Assembly (NCBI RefSeq): GCF_005870035.1
Contig: NZ_SWJG01000004.1
Coordinates: forward strand, 414,011 to 478,010
DNA from: Spirosoma lacussanchae
GTDB lineage: Bacteria; Bacteroidota; Bacteroidia; Cytophagales; Spirosomataceae
Direction: 5' to 3'
Length of the DNA stretch: 64,000 nucleotides
Shown here: one piece after another, positions 38,075 to 47,008 of the stretch
Layout of the letters: each line of letters opens with the position of its first letter
Numbering within the stretch: the stretch's first letter is position 1
Made by a program: the position numbers and the translations under genes
Notes under the pieces: generated by a model
The model's database searches: none
What the model was told of the DNA's origin: nothing
Seen by the model: only the letters and a program-made list of their open reading frames with translations

Positions 38075-39841
38075 TTATCGAATCTCCAGCTCAAAGGGCA
38101 GGCGCATTTGTATGCCTTCCATAGTTTTCAGCTTCTGAAGGTATTTTACGTAAGGAGCCAGTTCACCGAGCTGGGCGCTGATACGGGCTTCTTCGTCATT
38201 GCTAAACGAAAACATAAGCTGCTCGAAGAAATCTTTCTTACGGGGCTGGTACTTGAGCCGGTAATCGCCTTCCTTGAGCTTGGCCGATCGGGCCGCCAGC
38301 TTGATAGCGTCGTCGAGGCCGCCGAGCTGATCGACCAGGCCGATCGCTTTACCCTGGGTGCCGGTCCAGACGCGCCCGCCCGCAATGGCCCGCAGACTGT
38401 CGACGGTTAACTTACGTCCCCGGGCAGCCTTCGACGTAAAGTCATTGTAAATCCGTTCGGTGCTGCGCTGCAGAGCCTGCTTCTGGAAGGGGGTCATTTC
38501 GTGGGTAAGCGCCGGGAAGTCAGCATTCTCGTTGGTTTTTACCCGGTCATACGTCACGCCAAGCTTGTCTTTGAAAAACGATTCGGTATTGAACAGCAGC
38601 GAGAATACGCCAATCGATCCCGTAATGGTGTTCGGCTGGGCAACGATCTGGTTGCACCCCATCAGCATGTAATAGCCTCCCGAAGCGGCATAATCAGACA
38701 TTGACCCGATAACCGGTTTGGTGCGCTTGGCCAGTTCAACCTCGCGGTACATGACATCAGACGCCAGCGCGCTACCGCCACCCGAGTTAACCCGCAGCAC
38801 GATGGCTTTTACTTTGTCATCGAGCCGGGCTTTACGCAGTTCTTCCACAATAGTTTCTGAACCGATGCTATTCTGGTTGCTTTTGCCCGAGTTGATATCG
38901 CCCGAGGCAATAATGACCGCAATCCGGTTTTTGCTGGAGCCTTCGTCCGAGTCGGCAGCTTCAGCATCTTCGTACTTGCTGAGGCTGACATAATCGATTT
39001 TTTTCTTGTCTTCGATCTTAAGCTGTTTTTTAATCAGGCTTTCGAGTTCGTCCTGATACCCAACGTTGGTAATCAGTTTCGTACGCAGCGCGTCGCCCGG
39101 CTCGCGGATGGTCAGCTGATCAGCGTAACGCTTGAGCGAGTCAACTCGCAGGCCACGGCTGCCGGCAATATTGACCAGCATGTGATCATTGACCGAATTC
39201 AGGAACGACGTAACCTGCAGCTTGTTCGGCTCACTCATGTTCTCACGGGTGAACGGCTCGATGGCGCTCTTGAATTCGCCCACGCGGAAAATTTCGGGTT
39301 TCAGACCCAGTTTGTCCAGCGTGCCTTTGAAGAAAGACAGTTCGGCATTGAGACCGTTCCATTCCAGTTCGCCCGCCGGATTGAGGTAAATTTTGTCCGC
39401 TACGGAGGCTAGGTAATAGCCCTTTTCGCTCATCGTCTCGGCATAGGCGTATACGAACTTCTTCGATTTCTTGAAATCAATCAGGGCGTTGCGCACTTCC
39501 TCAAGCGAAGCCCAGCCTGCCTGCGGATTCTCGCTTTGCAGATAGATGCCTTCAATGTTGTCATCGTTCTTTGCCTTGGCCAGTGCTTCTTTCAGCTCAA
39601 TGAGTCCAATGGCATCGCTGGTGCCGCCTGCTCCGAACCCGCTGAAGGGATTCTCGACACTGCGTTCTTCAATGGGTTTATCCAGGTTTAATTTCAGGAC
39701 TGTATTCTCCTTTACACTGACTTTTTTATCGGTCGAAGACGACAGTGCAGTTCCGATGCCGACCAGCAGAATAAATCCGATGAACGAAAACAGAAGCAGG
39801 CCGACTATCGTGGCGAGCACATATTTAAAAAACTGGAGCAT
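38075..39841 (-). CDS. sppA: Signal peptide peptidase SppA, long form
   Basis: A 588-residue double-domain (67K-type) SppA. One N-terminal membrane helix (about residues 8-33) is followed by two crotonase-like S49 domains. The first contains KFVYAYAETMSEKGYYLASVADKIYLNP, where the general-base Lys is expected. The second contains VLRVNSGGGSALASDVMYREV with the nucleophile Ser, then GSMSDYAASGGYYMLMGCNQIVA. It degrades remnant signal peptides in the inner membrane. Confidence 0.94.
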   Translation of the reverse strand: MLQFFKYVLATIVGLLLFSFIGFILLVGIGTALSSSTDKKVSVKENTVLKLNLDKPIEERSVENPFSGFGAGGTSDAIGLIELKEALAKAKNDDNIEGIYLQSENPQAGWASLEEVRNALIDFKKSKKFVYAYAETMSEKGYYLASVADKIYLNPAGELEWNGLNAELSFFKGTLDKLGLKPEIFRVGEFKSAIEPFTRENMSEPNKLQVTSFLNSVNDHMLVNIAGSRGLRVDSLKRYADQLTIREPGDALRTKLITNVGYQDELESLIKKQLKIEDKKKIDYVSLSKYEDAEAADSDEGSSKNRIAVIIASGDINSGKSNQNSIGSETIVEELRKARLDDKVKAIVLRVNSGGGSALASDVMYREVELAKRTKPVIGSMSDYAASGGYYMLMGCNQIVAQPNTITGSIGVFSLLFNTESFFKDKLGVTYDRVKTNENADFPALTHEMTPFQKQALQRSTERIYNDFTSKAARGRKLTVDSLRAIAGGRVWTGTQGKAIGLVDQLGGLDDAIKLAARSAKLKEGDYRLKYQPRKKDFFEQLMFSFSNDEEARISAQLGELAPYVKYLQKLKTMEGIQMRLPFELEIR

Positions 39842-39879
39842 GAATCAGTTTACGAATTGGGTTATACTTACCTATAGAA

Positions 39880-39887
39880 CAAAAATA
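39880..39887 (-). promoter_or_regulatory. -7 box of sppA
   Basis: TATTTTTG on the minus strand, an exact TAnnTTTG match 38 bases before the ATG at 39841. Confidence 0.55.
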
Positions 39888-39964
39888 CTGACACATTCGG
39901 CGACTAAACCCGAAAAAATGTCAAGTGCGACAATTATCGGATAAATGGTTGAGCCGGGCTTTAA

Positions 39965-40007
39965 ACAAAAAAAGGAACCAAAGGGATTTGATCCCCCGGC
40001 TCCTCTG
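39965..40007 (-). terminator. Rho-independent terminator of ppa
   Basis: An imperfect stem (GAGGAGCCGGGGGAT pairing with ATCCCTTTGGTTCCT on the minus strand) followed by TTTTTTTGTTT. Confidence 0.8.
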
Positions 40008-40039
40008 GATTTAAAATCGACGTGTGCTGCTGCTTATGC

Positions 40040-40651
40040 TTACGAAGGCATCTCGGCATAGTCGTCCATAGACGTCTGGATGACCTCCAGCGCTTCGTCG
40101 CGGCCGTAAATGTTGGCCAGTTCCATGACGGCAGGCTCGCCCGGCAGGTTCTTATAGGTCAGGAAGTAGTGACGAAGGCGTTTCACCACGGCTTCGGGCA
40201 GTTCGCTCAGGTCTTTGTACTGACCGTACATCGCATCGCCTTTCAGAACAGCAATGATTTTATCATCAGCTTCTCCTTTGTCGATCAGCCGGAACCCCCC
40301 AATCGGAATAGCCTGCAACAGAATATCACCGTGGGTGATTTCGCGCTCGGTCAATACGCAGATGTCCAGCGGGTCACCATCGCCTTCGCTGATGATATGG
40401 CCCGACCGCTCCGAAGCCAGTTTGGCGATCCGCTCTCCGCAGAACGTTCTGGGAACGAACCCGTACAGCGCCGGAATGATGTTGGAATACTGCTGCGGCC
40501 GGTCAATTTTCAGATAGCCTGACTCTTTATCGATCTCATACTTCACGGTATCGGTGGGTACTATCTCAATGAAGGCCGTAATGACGTGGGGGGCATTTTC
40601 GCCCGGCGAGATGCCATGCCAGGGGTGTGCTTTGGAAGGGGTTTTTGCCAT
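40040..40651 (-). CDS. ppa: Inorganic pyrophosphatase
   Basis: Hydrolyses pyrophosphate to phosphate. A 203-residue family I enzyme, with VKYEIDKESGYLKIDR, the metal-binding DGDPLDICVLTE and the KGEADDKIIAVL Asp-rich strand. Active-site Tyr and Lys residues are present. Start at 40651 (MAKTPSKAHPW); an in-frame upstream ATG at 40687 gives a poor extension. A terminator follows the gene. Confidence 0.96.
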   Translation of the reverse strand: MAKTPSKAHPWHGISPGENAPHVITAFIEIVPTDTVKYEIDKESGYLKIDRPQQYSNIIPALYGFVPRTFCGERIAKLASERSGHIISEGDGDPLDICVLTEREITHGDILLQAIPIGGFRLIDKGEADDKIIAVLKGDAMYGQYKDLSELPEAVVKRLRHYFLTYKNLPGEPAVMELANIYGRDEALEVIQTSMDDYAEMPS

Positions 40652-40742
40652 CGGATCAAGTTGTGTCGGCTCTAGAAAAGCTTGCATACAATTTCGAGAA
40701 AAAATAAGAATAAATCGAGTTCATCAATTGGCCCAAACAAAC

Positions 40743-40789
40743 ATTCCGCCCGCTATTGGTGGCAAAGCCTGACCAGCAGCGGGCGGAAT
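40743..40789 (-). terminator. Terminator of the glycosyltransferase gene
   Basis: Perfect 12-bp arms ATTCCGCCCGCT (40743-40754) and AGCGGGCGGAAT (40778-40789) with a 23-base loop. On the minus strand it is followed by GTTTGTTTGGG. It lies 121 bases beyond the glycosyltransferase stop. Confidence 0.65.
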
Positions 40790-40910
40790 GATGTCTATGG
40801 GAGCAAAAATACGTCTAAAAACCTAATTGTCGTGATTTTCTGTGCAAACGGGCCTGAAATACAGCAAAGAGTCAGGGCGGAACTGCGGGGTGTAAACGTC
40901 TTGTTTTTGA

Positions 40911-41891
40911 CTACCCATCAAACCCAACCCGTTCGGCAACGAGCAGTTCACCGCTTTTATTCAGGCCCTGCCTCACCAGCATCTCCCCCAGAAACCCAGC
41001 CAGAAAGAGCTGAACCCCAAGTATGATGGCAACCAGACCAAAATAGAAAAGCGGGTTGTCCGTAGCATTACGGAACTTGACGCCCTGCGCTATGTTGATC
41101 AGCTTTTCGGCTATGATCCAGACGGCCAGCACACTACCAATGAAAAACGACAAGGTTCCCAGCGTGCCGAAGAAGTGCATAGGCCGTTTGCTGAACCGGT
41201 GTACAAACCCGATGACCAGCACGTCGAGGAAGCCGTTGACGAACCGCTCGAGTCCAAATTTGGTCGTACCGTATTTGCGCGCCCGGTGCTGAACCACTTT
41301 CTCGCCTATCTTCGAAAATCCGTTCCAGTTGGCCACGATGGGCAGGTTCCGGTGCATGTCGCCGTACAGGGCGGGTGCAATGGTTTTGACAACCTTCTGT
41401 CGATAGGCTTTCAGGCCACAGTTAAAATCGTGCAGCTGAACCCCCGAGATCCAGCGCGAGACGGCGTTGAAGAGTTTGGTGGGCAGCGTTTTAGTAAGGG
41501 GGTCGTACCGCTTCTGTTTCCAGCCCGATACCAGATCGTACCGATCCTCAACAATCATTCGATAGAGTTCCGGTATTTCATCAGGGCTATCCTGCAAATC
41601 GGCATCCATGGTTATGACGACCCGGCCCCGAGCGGCCTGAAAGCCCGTCTGGAGGGCCATCGTTTTGCCGTAATTTCGGTTGAACCGAATGCCACGTACG
41701 GCCGGATTCTGCGCCGAAAGTCGCTCAATCACCGCCCACGACTCATCGGTGCTTCCATCATCGACAAACAGAATTTCATACGAGTAAGTGTGTTCGTTGA
41801 CGACCCGAACAATCCAGTCGTGCAGTTCGGGCAGCGACTCTTCTTCATTATAGAGTGGAATCAGAACGGTCAGTTGAAGCAATTCAGTCAT
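40911..41891 (-). CDS. GT2 polyprenyl-phosphate glycosyltransferase-like membrane protein
   Basis: A 326-residue protein. The N-terminal GT-A domain has VLIPLYNEEESLPEL, VDDGSTDESW and the metal-binding DADLQDSPDEIPEL, with GLKAYRQ further on. Two C-terminal membrane helices (GTLGTLSFFIGSVLAVWII and LFYFGLVAIILGVQLFLAGF) match the GtrB/DPM1-like type that loads a sugar on polyprenyl phosphate. The sugar and acceptor are not evident from the neighbours. Confidence 0.92.
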   Translation of the reverse strand: MTELLQLTVLIPLYNEEESLPELHDWIVRVVNEHTYSYEILFVDDGSTDESWAVIERLSAQNPAVRGIRFNRNYGKTMALQTGFQAARGRVVITMDADLQDSPDEIPELYRMIVEDRYDLVSGWKQKRYDPLTKTLPTKLFNAVSRWISGVQLHDFNCGLKAYRQKVVKTIAPALYGDMHRNLPIVANWNGFSKIGEKVVQHRARKYGTTKFGLERFVNGFLDVLVIGFVHRFSKRPMHFFGTLGTLSFFIGSVLAVWIIAEKLINIAQGVKFRNATDNPLFYFGLVAIILGVQLFLAGFLGEMLVRQGLNKSGELLVAERVGFDG

Positions 41892-41943
41892 GGAGGTATC
41901 TAAACGCCAGGCGCGCAGCGACGGTGCAAAGGTCGCAGAGTTT

Positions 41944-42648
41944 TCAGAATATCAGATAAAAATCGCGGAGCAACGTCCGGAACGCGGGGGTGTAGGTCAG
42001 GTTGTCCGGATCATATATCGTTAACAACTCCTCGTCAGGGTTCGTTGCACCAAACGAGAAACCGCTGATCAGCCGAAAAACGGGTTTGTCGGCCCGATGC
42101 CGGAGCTGAAGCTGCCGGAAAACTCCCAGCCCTGCTTCCTGCGCTATGGCACGGATCAAACTCATCTCATACGGAGGCAGCAGCACCCACCACTGCCCGG
42201 CCGGCTTTAGTAGTCGGGCAACAGCCGTCACCAGCTCCTGGAAGGGCAGGTCGTCGGTATGCAGGGCCCGGTTCACAGCCGTATCGGGCGATCGTAGGTG
42301 ATTGGTGTAAAAGGGCGGATTGGTCAGTATACGGTCATACGGTCCCGACGATGGTGAAAAATGCTGGATGCGGTCATGCCATACACGAACCCGGTCAGCA
42401 AAGGGACTGGCTTTGATGTTATCGCTAGCCTGACCGAAGGCATTATTGTCGATTTCTACCGCATCGACCCTGGCGGCCGGATTACGCTGGGCGGCCATGA
42501 GGGCCAGCAGGCCGGTGCCGGTGCCTATATCCAGCACCCGGGTGTTTGCCGTGCCGACATCCGCGTAAGCGCCCAGCACGCAGGCATCGGTGCAGACTTT
42601 CATAGCCGCCCGCTCCTGATGGATAGTGAACTGCTTAAAGGCGAACAT
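41944..42648 (-). CDS. trmN6: tRNA1(Val) adenine-N6-methyltransferase family protein
   Basis: A 234-residue SAM-dependent N6-adenine methyltransferase: MFAFKQFTIHQERAAMKVCTDACVLGAYADV, then the SAM-binding LDIGTGTGLLALM, VEIDNNAFGQA and catalytic ILTNPPFYTN (NPPF/Y). This arrangement matches E. coli YfiC, which methylates A37 of tRNA-Val. Its ATG overlaps the stop of rnhA by one base (TAATG pattern at 42646-42650), so the two are translationally coupled. Symbol by family likeness. Confidence 0.9.
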   Translation of the reverse strand: MFAFKQFTIHQERAAMKVCTDACVLGAYADVGTANTRVLDIGTGTGLLALMAAQRNPAARVDAVEIDNNAFGQASDNIKASPFADRVRVWHDRIQHFSPSSGPYDRILTNPPFYTNHLRSPDTAVNRALHTDDLPFQELVTAVARLLKPAGQWWVLLPPYEMSLIRAIAQEAGLGVFRQLQLRHRADKPVFRLISGFSFGATNPDEELLTIYDPDNLTYTPAFRTLLRDFYLIF

Positions 42649-43286
42649 TATTTTCGGCCGAAATCCGCCGGGTTTTCTCCCCAGACGGTTGTTTCCCACT
42701 TTAATACCGGATTGGCGTACCGATGGGTCTGCAGCCAGGTCTCGGCCCGGTCGATCAGATCGAATAGTTCGGCGTTACGCGTCGTTTCTTCCAGCTTGGT
42801 ATTGGCTTTTTTCTTGTTCACCCAGCCGATGGCCGTTCTGGAATCAGAATAAACCGGTATGTTGCTGCCTTTCTGGTGCAACAGCGCGAGAGCATGTACA
42901 ATGGCCAGAAACTCACCAATATTGTTGGTTCCATCAGGGTAAGGGCCTTTCAAAAACAGCTTCTGGCGCGTAGCCAGGTAGATGCCCTGATATTCCATAT
43001 CGCCGGTGGCCGTGTTCCAGGCGGCATCGACAACCAGGCTGTCCTGAATAGGCAACCCCACGAGCCCATCCAGTTTTCCCTGTTTTCCAACGGGTTTAGG
43101 GCCTTGCCCTATATGTTTGTGAGGTTTATCACCAAAGGCCTTAAGAGCAGCAGCTTTGCTGTCGAACGATTTGAATAACGGTTTGGCGAATCCGTCTGTC
43201 TGCACTTTGGCCTCGTCCCAGCTGTCATATACACCGGGTTTCCGGCCCTGCCAGACTACATAAAATTTAGGTTTCTTCTGGGACAT
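42648..43286 (-). CDS. rnhA: Ribonuclease H type 1 with N-terminal hybrid-binding domain
   Basis: Degrades the RNA strand of RNA-DNA hybrids. The 212-residue protein starts with the hybrid-binding (viroplasmin-like) domain, KFYVVWQGRKPGVYDSWDEA. A basic linker leads to the catalytic domain, where the four acidic residues lie in VVDAAWN, NIGEFLAIVHALALL, YSDSRTAIGWV and WGENPADFGRK. The first site reads VDAAWN instead of the more usual VDGxxxxN. Followed by the coupled methyltransferase gene. Confidence 0.93.
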   Translation of the reverse strand: MSQKKPKFYVVWQGRKPGVYDSWDEAKVQTDGFAKPLFKSFDSKAAALKAFGDKPHKHIGQGPKPVGKQGKLDGLVGLPIQDSLVVDAAWNTATGDMEYQGIYLATRQKLFLKGPYPDGTNNIGEFLAIVHALALLHQKGSNIPVYSDSRTAIGWVNKKKANTKLEETTRNAELFDLIDRAETWLQTHRYANPVLKWETTVWGENPADFGRK

Positions 43287-43305
43287 TTCTGCGTATGCTA
43301 ATCCG

Positions 43306-43313
43306 CAAAACTA
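43306..43313 (-). promoter_or_regulatory. -7 box of rnhA-trmN6
   Basis: TAGTTTTG on the minus strand, an exact TAnnTTTG match 19 bases before the ATG at 43286. Confidence 0.6.
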
Positions 43314-43374
43314 AACATTCTATCCCGGATCCTAGGCCTTACCCCGCCAGGCCTGCCCATCGAAATCCCGGCTG

Positions 43375-43544
43375 AAATTGATTTCGCAGGCCTTCAGGCC
43401 GGGGGAACGAGAAATACAAACAACCCCGGCCTAAGGGCCGGGGCTAGTCATGTACTTGGCTCAATGTAAAACCCTGGTGTGTTCCACCAATGGTTAGCCC
43501 CGGCCTAAAGGCCGGGGGACGAGAAATCGGCCCGAAGGCCGGGC
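43375..43544. repeat. REPIN-like composite repeat cluster
   Basis: A cluster of GC-rich palindromes. Two strong hairpins, CCCCGGCC-TAAG-GGCCGGGG (43424-43443) and CCCCGGCC-TAAA-GGCCGGGG (43498-43517), face a spacer that holds TCAATGTAAAA. GGCCGGGGCTA (43436) and TAGCCCCGGCC (43495) are inverted. Two copies of GGCCGGGGG(A)ACGAGAAAT appear, at about 43397 and 43511, and a further hairpin follows (about 43528-43543). The inner part aligns with the units at 13868-14028. The cluster fills the rnhA/MBL intergenic gap. Confidence 0.75.
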
Positions 43545-43552
43545 AATTAATA

Positions 43553-44521
43553 TCAATCGTCGGATGAATCGCTCGGCCACAAGGCGATCAGGAGAATACC
43601 GGCCAGCATACCCCAGCCGATGGCTTTGGCCACGGTATAGGACGTTGGCGCGGGCATATCACGGATGCCCTCTTCATCAGTCACCGCGGCCTGGCGTACA
43701 TACCGGCCTTCCGATGGGATCGACAACTCGTCGAAACTATGAGACAGACGGCTAAGGCCCAGCTCCAGATCGAGGCCACTCACAGCAACGCCATGTCCCG
43801 TACCCACCGCCCGTGGATTCAGCGCCACCAGTTTCTGCACCGACTGCCGGGCCGCTTCCCAGTCGCAGGTGAAATAGGCTGGCGGGCCATGAATTTCCTT
43901 TTTCTGTTGCGCCACCGCAACAGCCGAGTTCTGATTGGTAGTCACGAAAGCGTCGCCCACGATGAGCGTGCGATCACTGTCGCGGAAGAGCGAGATATGA
44001 CCGGGCGCGTGGCCGGGTGTATGAATGACCCGCCAGCCGGGTAGCTCCGGAATCAGGCCATTGTCGGGAATAGCGCTAACCCGATCACCAAAATTATCGG
44101 GACCGATCGGAAAAATAAATGAACTGTAGGACATAAAGCCCCCACCAATGGCCGGATCGGGTGGTGGATAGCTCGACCTCCCCGTCAGATAGGGCAGTTC
44201 AAGTTTGTGCGCGTACACCGGCACCTTCCACATCTTCAGCAAACTTTTTAGCGAACCCGTATGATCGAAGTGCCCGTGCGTAAGCACGATCGCTTCTGGC
44301 TGGGTGCCAGCACCGAATAAGCGCTCGGCTTTCTTTTTAATTTGGCCCGTATAACCCGGCAAACCAGCGTCGACAAGTACCCAGGGGTTGCCCTGACCCG
44401 GCTCACCAATAAAATAGACATTGACCATGAGCGCCTTGAGCCCCGCTACGTCGTGCGTTACGTCGTAAGGCGACCCTGCAGTGGTTCCGACTGGTCCGTC
44501 GAGTTCAACTTGAGATTCCAT
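43553..44521 (-). CDS. Metallo-beta-lactamase-fold hydrolase with C-terminal membrane anchor
   Basis: A 322-residue protein. The MBL metal-binding motif THGHFDHTGS is at residues 81-90, followed by TPGHAPGHISLF and GTGHG, so the dinuclear metal site is complete. A C-terminal hydrophobic helix (GWGMLAGILLIALW) ends in a short acidic tail, suggesting tail-anchoring. The general fold covers many hydrolases (thioesters, lactones, phosphodiesters); the substrate cannot be named. Alone in its unit. Confidence 0.88.
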   Translation of the reverse strand: MESQVELDGPVGTTAGSPYDVTHDVAGLKALMVNVYFIGEPGQGNPWVLVDAGLPGYTGQIKKKAERLFGAGTQPEAIVLTHGHFDHTGSLKSLLKMWKVPVYAHKLELPYLTGRSSYPPPDPAIGGGFMSYSSFIFPIGPDNFGDRVSAIPDNGLIPELPGWRVIHTPGHAPGHISLFRDSDRTLIVGDAFVTTNQNSAVAVAQQKKEIHGPPAYFTCDWEAARQSVQKLVALNPRAVGTGHGVAVSGLDLELGLSRLSHSFDELSIPSEGRYVRQAAVTDEEGIRDMPAPTSYTVAKAIGWGMLAGILLIALWPSDSSDD

Positions 44522-44621
44522 GCGCGTTGAGTTTGATACCTTAAATCAACCTACCAATTTAGTAGATTGTTTTCCAATCATCGTCAACGGCCATATCGGC
44601 GCAGGCCAGCCCCGGGGCTGG

Positions 44622-45845
44622 CTAGGCTGCCTTTTTCAGTTCGTTTAGAAACTCGCCCGGTGAGGTGCCCGTAAACTTCCGGAACGCCCGGTTAAAGGTG
44701 GCTTTCGAGTTAAATCCGCAGTTGAGAGCGAGTCCGAGAAAGCTTAGGTGCATAGTTGCCGGGTCATGAACCTGCCGCTTAAACTCGTCAACGCGGTATT
44801 CGTTGATAAAATCATTGAAGTTTTTCCCCGTCCCCGTGTTAATTACCTGCGAGAGTAAGACGGGGTTCGTATGCAGCCGACGAGCCAGATCAGCCAGCGA
44901 CAGGTCGGGGTCGAGGTAGGGCTTCTCGGTCGCCATATAGTTCAGCAGGTTGGTCAGGCGCTCAGACAAGTCGGGGGGCAGTAACGGTGCCGTTCGGGCC
45001 TCTGTCGTGTCAGGCGCTTCCGAAGCGGGTGTCGATACCACCATCGGCATGGTATCGGCGGCTACCAGAACCGCATCGGGGGCTTGTACCGGTACGGGTT
45101 CGTTCCGAAACGTGAGCCGGCGAGCCACCTGCACCTGGGCGTAACCTTCTATGCTCACGTAGTAGATCAGCGCGACACCAGCCAGCTCATCCCACCAGTC
45201 CTGCCAGAAATTCAGATTGAACGCCAGGCTTATCAGGGTCATGATCAGACCAAACAGCGACGTGACGGCCATTGCGATCATGAAGTTACGGAACCACCGG
45301 AAACTGATCGTATCGATTTCAGAAAACTGATTCCTGATCCAGGACTGGTACTGCCGGTACAGTTGCAGCGCCCAGTAGAGATATAGAATGTCGATGCCAA
45401 TACCAATGACAAACTCTGCCGTTTCCACGTAATACGGGTAATGCACTGTCTTCTGCCATTCGCTCACGAACGCGGGGCCCATGGCAAATACGCTGACATG
45501 ATAGACGACGAAGAGCAGAAAGGGAACGGCATGCCAGATATCCCGGCGGCTAAACCGAAACTCGGCATTTGTCTGACTCTTCAGATAAAAATAACACAAG
45601 ACGGGAAACAGATAGCCCAGTGTACGGGGAAAAAACTCCAGCTCACGCCATAGCACCTCAATGCCGCCGAAGCCGAGCATATATTCCCAGATGTTGAGGC
45701 TGCATCCGATCAGTACCCAGCCCAGCAGAATATCGGACAGGCGCTCCTCGCGTCGGCCCCGTATCCACAGCAGGATAGCGTACACCCAGCCCTGGACAAA
45801 CCCAAACAGCAAGGGGGTTGAGTAAGCGTTAAAATCGAACTGCAT
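44622..45845 (-). CDS. AraC-type regulator with multi-TM sensor domain
   Basis: A 407-residue protein with about seven helices at the N-terminus (first: FGFVQGWVYAILLWI), a Pro/Thr/Ala-rich linker (about 255-290) and a C-terminal AraC domain (LSLADLARRLHTNPVLLSQVIN, then LGLALNCGFNSKATFNRAFRKFTGTSPGEF). It belongs to the same class as the protein at 36806. It is the last gene of a same-strand run with two secreted proteins and an outer-membrane receptor, so it may control them in response to an extracellular cue (inference). It lies 38 bases after the 45884 gene. Confidence 0.9.
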   Translation of the reverse strand: MQFDFNAYSTPLLFGFVQGWVYAILLWIRGRREERLSDILLGWVLIGCSLNIWEYMLGFGGIEVLWRELEFFPRTLGYLFPVLCYFYLKSQTNAEFRFSRRDIWHAVPFLLFVVYHVSVFAMGPAFVSEWQKTVHYPYYVETAEFVIGIGIDILYLYWALQLYRQYQSWIRNQFSEIDTISFRWFRNFMIAMAVTSLFGLIMTLISLAFNLNFWQDWWDELAGVALIYYVSIEGYAQVQVARRLTFRNEPVPVQAPDAVLVAADTMPMVVSTPASEAPDTTEARTAPLLPPDLSERLTNLLNYMATEKPYLDPDLSLADLARRLHTNPVLLSQVINTGTGKNFNDFINEYRVDEFKRQVHDPATMHLSFLGLALNCGFNSKATFNRAFRKFTGTSPGEFLNELKKAA

Positions 45846-45883
45846 CGGAGAAATAAATAATGACTGGTTATCGGCAGGCTTAA

Positions 45884-46537
45884 TTACTCAAAAATGTCGA
45901 ATGTTCGGCCACTATCGGTCGATCTCACGATCAAAAAAGGCGTTTCCTTGTCAATTCGGCGACCACTCATCACGGTGTCGACCTGGCGATCGTCGGCTAT
46001 GTAGACGCGGGTGCCAGCGGGCAGTTCCAGCCGAGCCGACCCATACGGAGCCAGTTGAACAATACGGGTGCCATTACCCGATTCGTCGGGTCGGTACGTA
46101 ATGATAGCCACGCGACTGAACATTAGCCGATTGTTTCGAAGCCGGACGCTCATCAGCCGGTCCGATTCGGTGCGCCGGGAGCGATCAGACAGCCGGGGCC
46201 GATGGTCGGAGAGTGGGGCGTCGGTAGTCAGGGTCCGGCCAGCGTCGGCAGCAGTGACGGTCAGAATCTGCCCGTTGGTCGTTTCGCCGTCGGCGCTGAA
46301 ATACAGCTTTGCACCAATAGGCCAGTTACAAGGTATGGATTCACGCCGGTTCATAGTGAACCCGTAGGCAATGCCCGGCCCTTCGACCCGAAACATGCGG
46401 TGATAGCCCAGTGTGTTTTTAAGGACAAACGAAACCCGTTCGACCGATTCGGTTGCCGGGGGGAGTGCCGACGGCTGTTGAGCAGAAAGGGGTTGATTAG
46501 CGAGGCAACAGGCCATAATCAGCAGCAGCGTTTTCAT
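45884..46537 (-). CDS. Secreted protein with two copies of an unnamed domain
   Basis: A 217-residue protein with a signal peptide (residues about 1-19, cleaved after LSA). It has two repeats of about 85 residues: VSFVLKNTLGYHRMFRVEGP (about 33 on) and MSVRLRNNRLMFSRVAIITY (about 129 on). Each ends in a Gly/Pro-rich beta-strand with a terminal segment like LIVRSTDSGRTFDIFE. The neighbouring 46551 protein is a single-domain version (VTFMLKNNGLVPREFRF). No family name is recognised. The three-domain set is presumably periplasmic or surface-exposed. Confidence 0.7.
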   Translation of the reverse strand: MKTLLLIMACCLANQPLSAQQPSALPPATESVERVSFVLKNTLGYHRMFRVEGPGIAYGFTMNRRESIPCNWPIGAKLYFSADGETTNGQILTVTAADAGRTLTTDAPLSDHRPRLSDRSRRTESDRLMSVRLRNNRLMFSRVAIITYRPDESGNGTRIVQLAPYGSARLELPAGTRVYIADDRQVDTVMSGRRIDKETPFLIVRSTDSGRTFDIFE

Positions 46538-46550
46538 GGTTTTTAGAGGA

Positions 46551-46895
46551 TTAACGTTTTTGAATCAGGTTGATCGTCTTGCCAGCATCGTCGGGCTGGA
46601 CCACCAGCAGCGGTTTACCCGGAACGACTTGCCCCTGCATGGTGGCGTTGATTTCGGTCTGGGTGACCAGCGCCAGGGAGGTCCCTACCTTCAGCCGGAC
46701 GGTATACGACTGGCCGGGCAGCAGGTAAGCAGTGAATACATTGGGGTATTCACTGGCCGGGTGCCTTTCCAGAAATCTGAACTCCCGAGGCACCAGGCCA
46801 TTGTTTTTAAGCATGAACGTCACTGTAGATACCGGCTGAGACCGGGTTATACCGCCCAACAGGCTTAGCATAACGAACAGGGCAATTGTCTTCAT
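46551..46895 (-). CDS. Small secreted protein, single-domain paralogue of its neighbour
   Basis: A 114-residue protein with a signal peptide (about residues 1-18). The mature part, starting at VTFMLKNNGLVPREFRF, aligns by eye with each half of the 45884 protein, including PGQSYTVRLKVGTSL and LLVVQPDDAGKTINLI. The 13-base gap to the next gene suggests one transcript. The function is unknown. Confidence 0.7.
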   Translation of the reverse strand: MKTIALFVMLSLLGGITRSQPVSTVTFMLKNNGLVPREFRFLERHPASEYPNVFTAYLLPGQSYTVRLKVGTSLALVTQTEINATMQGQVVPGKPLLVVQPDDAGKTINLIQKR

Positions 46896-46987
46896 GGGAT
46901 TAACTTTTTAACGTTTGACATGATGCAATTGGCGGGGATAGAATTGGGGCCAGTGTGTAAGACGCGAGGGCCGGGTCGCCGGGCGGT

Positions 46988-47008
46988 GAGACGCGAGGGT
47001 CGCGTCTC
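46988..47008. repeat. Small inverted repeat GAGACGCG/CGCGTCTC
   Basis: GAGACGCG-AGGGT-CGCGTCTC (46988-46995, 47001-47008) overlaps the end of the receptor gene; a related AGACGCGAGGG copy lies just upstream at 46961. The octamer GAGACGCG also recurs in the 22-bp repeats at 49538. It could be a minor terminator or a mobile hairpin. Confidence 0.6.

Noticed and set aside
44605..44622. Perfect palindrome GCCAGCCCCGGGGCTGGC as a terminator
   Set aside because: It has no loop and no U-tract; it may still be a short hairpin but was not called a terminator.
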